Shown here: piece by piece, positions 24,564 through 27,178 of the stretch
How positions within the stretch are numbered: position 1 is the first letter of the stretch
Layout of the letters: each line of letters starts with the position of its first letter
DNA from: an uncultured Christensenella sp.
GTDB taxonomy: Bacteria; Bacillota; Clostridia; Christensenellales; UBA1750
Reading direction: 5' to 3'
DNA: 27,178 bases
NCBI GenBank assembly: GCA_905193155.1
Contig: CAJJNQ010000033.1
Span: 1-27,178, forward strand
The notes under the pieces: model-generated
Databases searched by the model: none
Seen by the model: the letters and a program-made list of their open reading frames with translations, nothing else
Told to the model about the DNA's origin: nothing
Program-made: the position numbers and the translations under genes

Positions 24564-26438
24564 ATGCAAGTTCTTTGGGATATCTGCGCGGTGCTGTACC
24601 TTGCGGCCTATCTGCTGGCCGGAGTGCGCTATGCTTCTCTGCTTTTGCCGCGCGAAGGGCGACTGGTCCGCATCAGCGCGGGGATCAGCCTGGGGCTCTT
24701 TGCACAAATGTGGCTGCCCGCCCTGTTTTCGTTTGTGATGGGCTTTGCGCTGCCGTCTCAGCTGCTGGGGCTTACGGCTTTCCTGCTTCCCCTTTGGTTT
24801 TTGAGAAAAAAACGCTCTGAACCGACAGACAAAGAGGATGCGCTGACGCTCCGGCTGCATTTTGCCTGCGTCGTACCTTCCATGGCGCTTTGTGCTTATC
24901 TGCTCTACACCCATGTGCTGCGTGCGGAGGACGGCGCGCTTTACACCGGGCAATCGTGTTATGGGGACATCTGCATGCACCTGCCGCTGATTACCTCCAT
25001 TGCACGCAGCGGCGTTTTCCCGCCGAACTATCCGATTGAAGCAGGCGTCAAGATGGGCTATCCCTTCCTGTGCGACAGCATTTCTTCCACCTATGTCGTG
25101 CTGGGTGCGCGTCTCAAGCTGGCGTATATCCTGCCCATGGTGGCGGCGCTTTACGCGGTGTTCTCCTGGTATTTCCTGCTGATGAACCGCTTTTTGCGCA
25201 GCCCGAAGCGTGCGGCGCTTGCCTATGCGCTCTTCTTCCTCGGCGGCGGATTGGGACTTTCTTATTTTCTGGATGGCGCGAAGGCTTTCCCGGAAAACTT
25301 TACGCGGATCTTTACGGCTTTTTACGAAACACCGACCAACAATGTCGCCGATAACGTGCTTTGGGTCAACCCCATTGCCGATTTGCTGATTCCCCAGCGC
25401 GCGACGCTGTTCGGCTGGTCGATTCTGTTGCCCTGCCTGTATCTGCTCTACCGCCTGGCCTTTGAGGAGGAAACCCGATACAGCGTCTATCTCGGCGTGC
25501 TGGCCGGCGGGCTTCCGCTGCTCCACGCGCATTCCTTCATGGCACTGGGCATGATCTCCGCCTGTGCGGTCGTGCATCAGCTCTGGGTTTCGCCGAAGCT
25601 GAAGAGCGTGTTGCGGTATCTGCCGTATCTGGGCATTGCGCTGCTGTTCTCCCTGCCGCAATTGATCTGCTTCACCTTTGCGCAGGTCGGAAACTCTCAT
25701 TTTCTGCACTTCGGCTTCAACTGGATCAATAAAGAGGACCCCTACTTCTGGTTCTACATCAAAAACATTGGGCTGGTGTTTGTGCTACTGCCCTTTGCAC
25801 TGCTGAGTGAAAAGCGACTGCGTGGATTCTGGCTCTGCGCGCTGCCGCTGTGGGTGATCTGCGAATTCATTATTTTCCAGCCCAACGACTATGACAACAA
25901 CAAACTGCTCTATGTCGTGCACATGCTGTCCTGCGGCGTGGTTGCTTCCTTCCTGGCCACGCTGTGGCACAAGCTTCACGGCCTTCCGGGGCGCGCGGCA
26001 CTGGGGGCGCTGATTCTCGCGCCGGGGCTTCTTGCCGGAACGCTGACGCTGATCCGGGAGACGGTTTCGGATTATCAGCTTTTCTCCGCCCCGGAGGTCG
26101 CCGCGGCAAGGTTTGCTGCGGAAAACCTCCCCGTGGACGCCATCCTGCTCACTGCGGACGAGCACAACAATCCCTTTGCCTGTCTTTCCGGCTTCACCAT
26201 CGTGCAGGGCTCGCCCAGCTTCCTTTATTTCCACGGCATTTATGACACCGACCGTGCAGCGGACGTCACCGCCATGTACACGCAGGAGGGCGCATTGGAA
26301 GAATTGGCCGGGAAATATGGCATCACGCACGTCGTGCTCTCGGAATACGAATACAATCTCGGTGCGGATACGGCGCTGTTTGAAGATTTGCCCGTCGTTT
26401 TTTCCAGCCACGGGGTCACAATTTATTCGTTAAAATAG
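24564..26438 (+). CDS. Large multi-pass membrane protein, GT-C glycosyltransferase-like
   Basis: A 624-residue protein with many membrane segments and a soluble C-terminal part (about 515-624). The first long external loop has GDICMHLPLITSIA (D135, H139) followed by FPPNYPIEAG and GYPFLCDSIS, a pattern seen in GT-C-fold enzymes that use lipid-linked sugars, where the loop acid is catalytic. NDYDNNKLLYVVHML lies before the last membrane segments, and the tail includes LLTADEHNNPFACLSG. The exact family and substrate are unknown; a non-enzymatic role is possible. Two ATGs occur; 24564 is preferred because GGGAGG touches the first one and is six bases from the second. No terminator separates it from hpf. 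Confidence 0.7.
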   Translation: MQVLWDICAVLYLAAYLLAGVRYASLLLPREGRLVRISAGISLGLFAQMWLPALFSFVMGFALPSQLLGLTAFLLPLWFLRKKRSEPTDKEDALTLRLHFACVVPSMALCAYLLYTHVLRAEDGALYTGQSCYGDICMHLPLITSIARSGVFPPNYPIEAGVKMGYPFLCDSISSTYVVLGARLKLAYILPMVAALYAVFSWYFLLMNRFLRSPKRAALAYALFFLGGGLGLSYFLDGAKAFPENFTRIFTAFYETPTNNVADNVLWVNPIADLLIPQRATLFGWSILLPCLYLLYRLAFEEETRYSVYLGVLAGGLPLLHAHSFMALGMISACAVVHQLWVSPKLKSVLRYLPYLGIALLFSLPQLICFTFAQVGNSHFLHFGFNWINKEDPYFWFYIKNIGLVFVLLPFALLSEKRLRGFWLCALPLWVICEFIIFQPNDYDNNKLLYVVHMLSCGVVASFLATLWHKLHGLPGRAALGALILAPGLLAGTLTLIRETVSDYQLFSAPEVAAARFAAENLPVDAILLTADEHNNPFACLSGFTIVQGSPSFLYFHGIYDTDRAADVTAMYTQEGALEELAGKYGITHVVLSEYEYNLGADTALFEDLPVVFSSHGVTIYSLK

Positions 26439-26462
26439 CGTAAAAATTTCATATTTTCTCCG

Positions 26463-26489
26463 GCAGGATTCTAACGTTATCTGTCGAAT
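26463..26489 (+). promoter_or_regulatory. Sigma-H-like promoter for hpf
   Basis: GCAGGATTC (26463-26471), 11 bases and GTCGAAT (26483-26489) match the sigma-H pattern RNAGGAWWW-N11/12-RNNGAAT nearly everywhere. B. subtilis hpf (yvyD) is known to use sigma-H and sigma-B. TATACT/TATAAT boxes at 26493-26503 could give an overlapping sigma-A site but lack a good -35. Confidence 0.55.
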
Positions 26490-26503
26490 CCTTATACTAT
26501 AAT

Positions 26504-26532
26504 CCCCGAGGAAGCATCGACCGATGCCGGGG
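26504..26532 (+). promoter_or_regulatory. Leader hairpin before the hpf ribosome-binding site
   Basis: CCCCG pairs with CGGGG (26504-26508, 26528-26532) and GCATC with GATGC inside, leaving a five-base AGGAA bulge and a GACC loop. It ends three bases before the AAGGAGG site. It may affect transcript stability or translation. Confidence 0.55.
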
Positions 26533-26549
26533 CAAAAGGAGGTTGGACT

Positions 26550-27068
26550 ATGCGGATAAACATTACCATGCGCAACATGATGGTGCCTTCCCCGTCAGTA
26601 GAAAACTACATTAACAAAAAAGTCGGAAAACTGGATCGCTATTTTGACGACGAGATCGAAGCGCAGGTTCGTTTGAGCATTGAACGCCACCGCTACACCT
26701 GCGAAATCACCATCCCGCTGCCCGGTGAAATTCTCCGCGCCGAGGAATCGACGACAGATATGTATGTCTCCATTGACAGCGCCATGAGCAAGCTGGAAGG
26801 ACAGATCCGCAAACACCGCACGCGCCTTGCCAAGCGCATGAAACGGGATGCCGATCCTGTGGAGGTTTTCCTGCCGGAAGAAGAATCGGAGCCGCAGCTG
26901 GTGCGCACCAAGCGTTTCCAGGTGGATGCGATGGATGTGGACGAAGCCATCTCCCAGATGGAGATGCTTGGGCACACGTTCTTCCTGTTCCGCGATAAGA
27001 CCAGCAACCAGATCTGCGTGGTTTATACCCGTGCAGACGGCAATTTCGGTCTGTTGATTCCCGATTGA
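26550..27068 (+). CDS. hpf: Ribosome hibernation promoting factor, long form
   Basis: A 172-residue protein. Residues 1-95 are the S30AE/RaiA-type domain that binds in the decoding centre (MRINITMRN, VGKLDRYFDDEIEAQVRLSI), and the C-terminal part from about 112 (VRTKRFQVDAMDVDEAISQM, LGHTFFLFRD) is the dimerisation domain of long HPF, which alone can form inactive 100S ribosome pairs. AAGGAGG lies 7 bases before the ATG. The promoter resembles a sigma-H site, fitting use at the end of growth. In B. subtilis hpf-secA-prfB lie in a row; here hpf points the other way and a GT-C-like gene lies between it and secA. Confidence 0.96.
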   Translation: MRINITMRNMMVPSPSVENYINKKVGKLDRYFDDEIEAQVRLSIERHRYTCEITIPLPGEILRAEESTTDMYVSIDSAMSKLEGQIRKHRTRLAKRMKRDADPVEVFLPEEESEPQLVRTKRFQVDAMDVDEAISQMEMLGHTFFLFRDKTSNQICVVYTRADGNFGLLIPD

Positions 27069-27089
27069 CGCCATACCCTGTATTCAGAG

Positions 27090-27125
27090 GGGAGCGGGAT
27101 GCAAAAGCATCCCGTTCCCTTTTTT
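27090..27125 (+). terminator. Strong hairpin terminator after hpf
   Basis: Arms 27090-27102 and 27107-27119 form a 13-bp stem with one G-U pair around AAAA. Six Ts follow. It lies about 20 bases after the hpf stop. Confidence 0.93.
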
Positions 27126-27130
27126 GTCTG

Positions 27131-27160
27131 CAAAGAAAACCCCCGCTTAGAGCGGGGGTT
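27131..27160 (-). terminator. Minus-strand terminator for a gene beyond the right edge
   Basis: Arms 27138-27147 and 27151-27160 pair perfectly around TAG, and the minus strand continues TTTTCTTTG. The plus-strand side has no T-tract. It implies a convergent minus-strand gene ending just outside the window. Confidence 0.75.
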
Positions 27161-27178
27161 CAGGAAAGCTTAAAGCTA

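Noticed and set aside
24534..25709. A 391-codon minus-strand frame opposite the GT-C-like gene
   Set aside because: It is a shadow frame of very basic composition with no recognisable domain.
1..27178. A defence island, CRISPR array, prophage or conjugative element
   Set aside because: No repeat-spacer arrays, nucleases, integrases, transposases or phage structural genes were recognised; almost all genes are housekeeping.
1..27178. tRNA, rRNA or known riboswitch genes
   Set aside because: The gaps between genes are short and show no cloverleaf, T-box or familiar riboswitch core; only promoters and hairpins were found.

Overview
The window looks like chromosomal DNA of a spore-forming, fairly high-GC member of the Bacillota, most likely class Clostridia. 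Evidence: strong AGGAGG-type ribosome-binding sites before almost every gene, sigma-A promoters with 17-bp spacers, a SpoIIP sporulation hydrolase, and Bacillota gene neighbourhoods (Asp23/YloU with FakA/YloV; a DUF512 radical-SAM gene with der and plsY; lon with engB; secA and prfB near hpf). The genus cannot be named from sequence alone.

Layout. (1) 1-2304, minus strand: an Asp23-family gene and fakA, separated by a terminator-like hairpin. (2) 2389-5721, minus strand: a tight operon DUF512 radical SAM - der - plsY from a near-consensus promoter. (3) 5752-8238, minus strand: a membrane-anchored unknown protein, a DUF1614-like membrane protein and spoIIP, ending in a strong terminator. (4) 8248-13101, plus strand: a sugar-nucleotidyltransferase, then lon, engB and a glycerol-dehydrogenase-like gene, ending in a perfect 15-bp hairpin. 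(5) 13106-17240, a more accessory segment: a DAACS-family symporter with altered binding-site residues, a divergent AraC regulator with paired direct repeats in the shared promoter, a decayed 3' remnant of a GH3 beta-glucosidase, and a MATE efflux pump. (6) 17301-20922, minus strand: prfB, a frameshifted DUF1461/TIGR01906-like membrane gene with an unusual acidic tail, and tsaD. (7) 20931-24506, minus strand: a HAD phosphatase and secA. (8) 24522-27160, plus strand: a GT-C-like multi-membrane protein and long-form hpf with a sigma-H-like promoter, then two terminators, the second facing a gene beyond the right edge.

How it fits together. Most of the window is housekeeping: ribosome assembly (Der, EngB), translation (RF2, TsaD, HPF), secretion (SecA), proteolysis (Lon), phospholipid synthesis (PlsY, with FakA making its acyl-phosphate substrate nearby) and sporulation (SpoIIP). 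I did not find a clearly new multi-gene system. The best leads are the frameshifted DUF1461 gene with its long acidic tail, the symporter/AraC regulatory unit with changed substrate-site residues, the GH3 gene relic, the membrane-anchored unknown protein ahead of DUF1614-spoIIP, and the sigma-H-like promoter of hpf. There is no gene-free stretch over 300 bases other than the GH3 relic; no tRNA, rRNA, CRISPR array or intact insertion sequence was seen.
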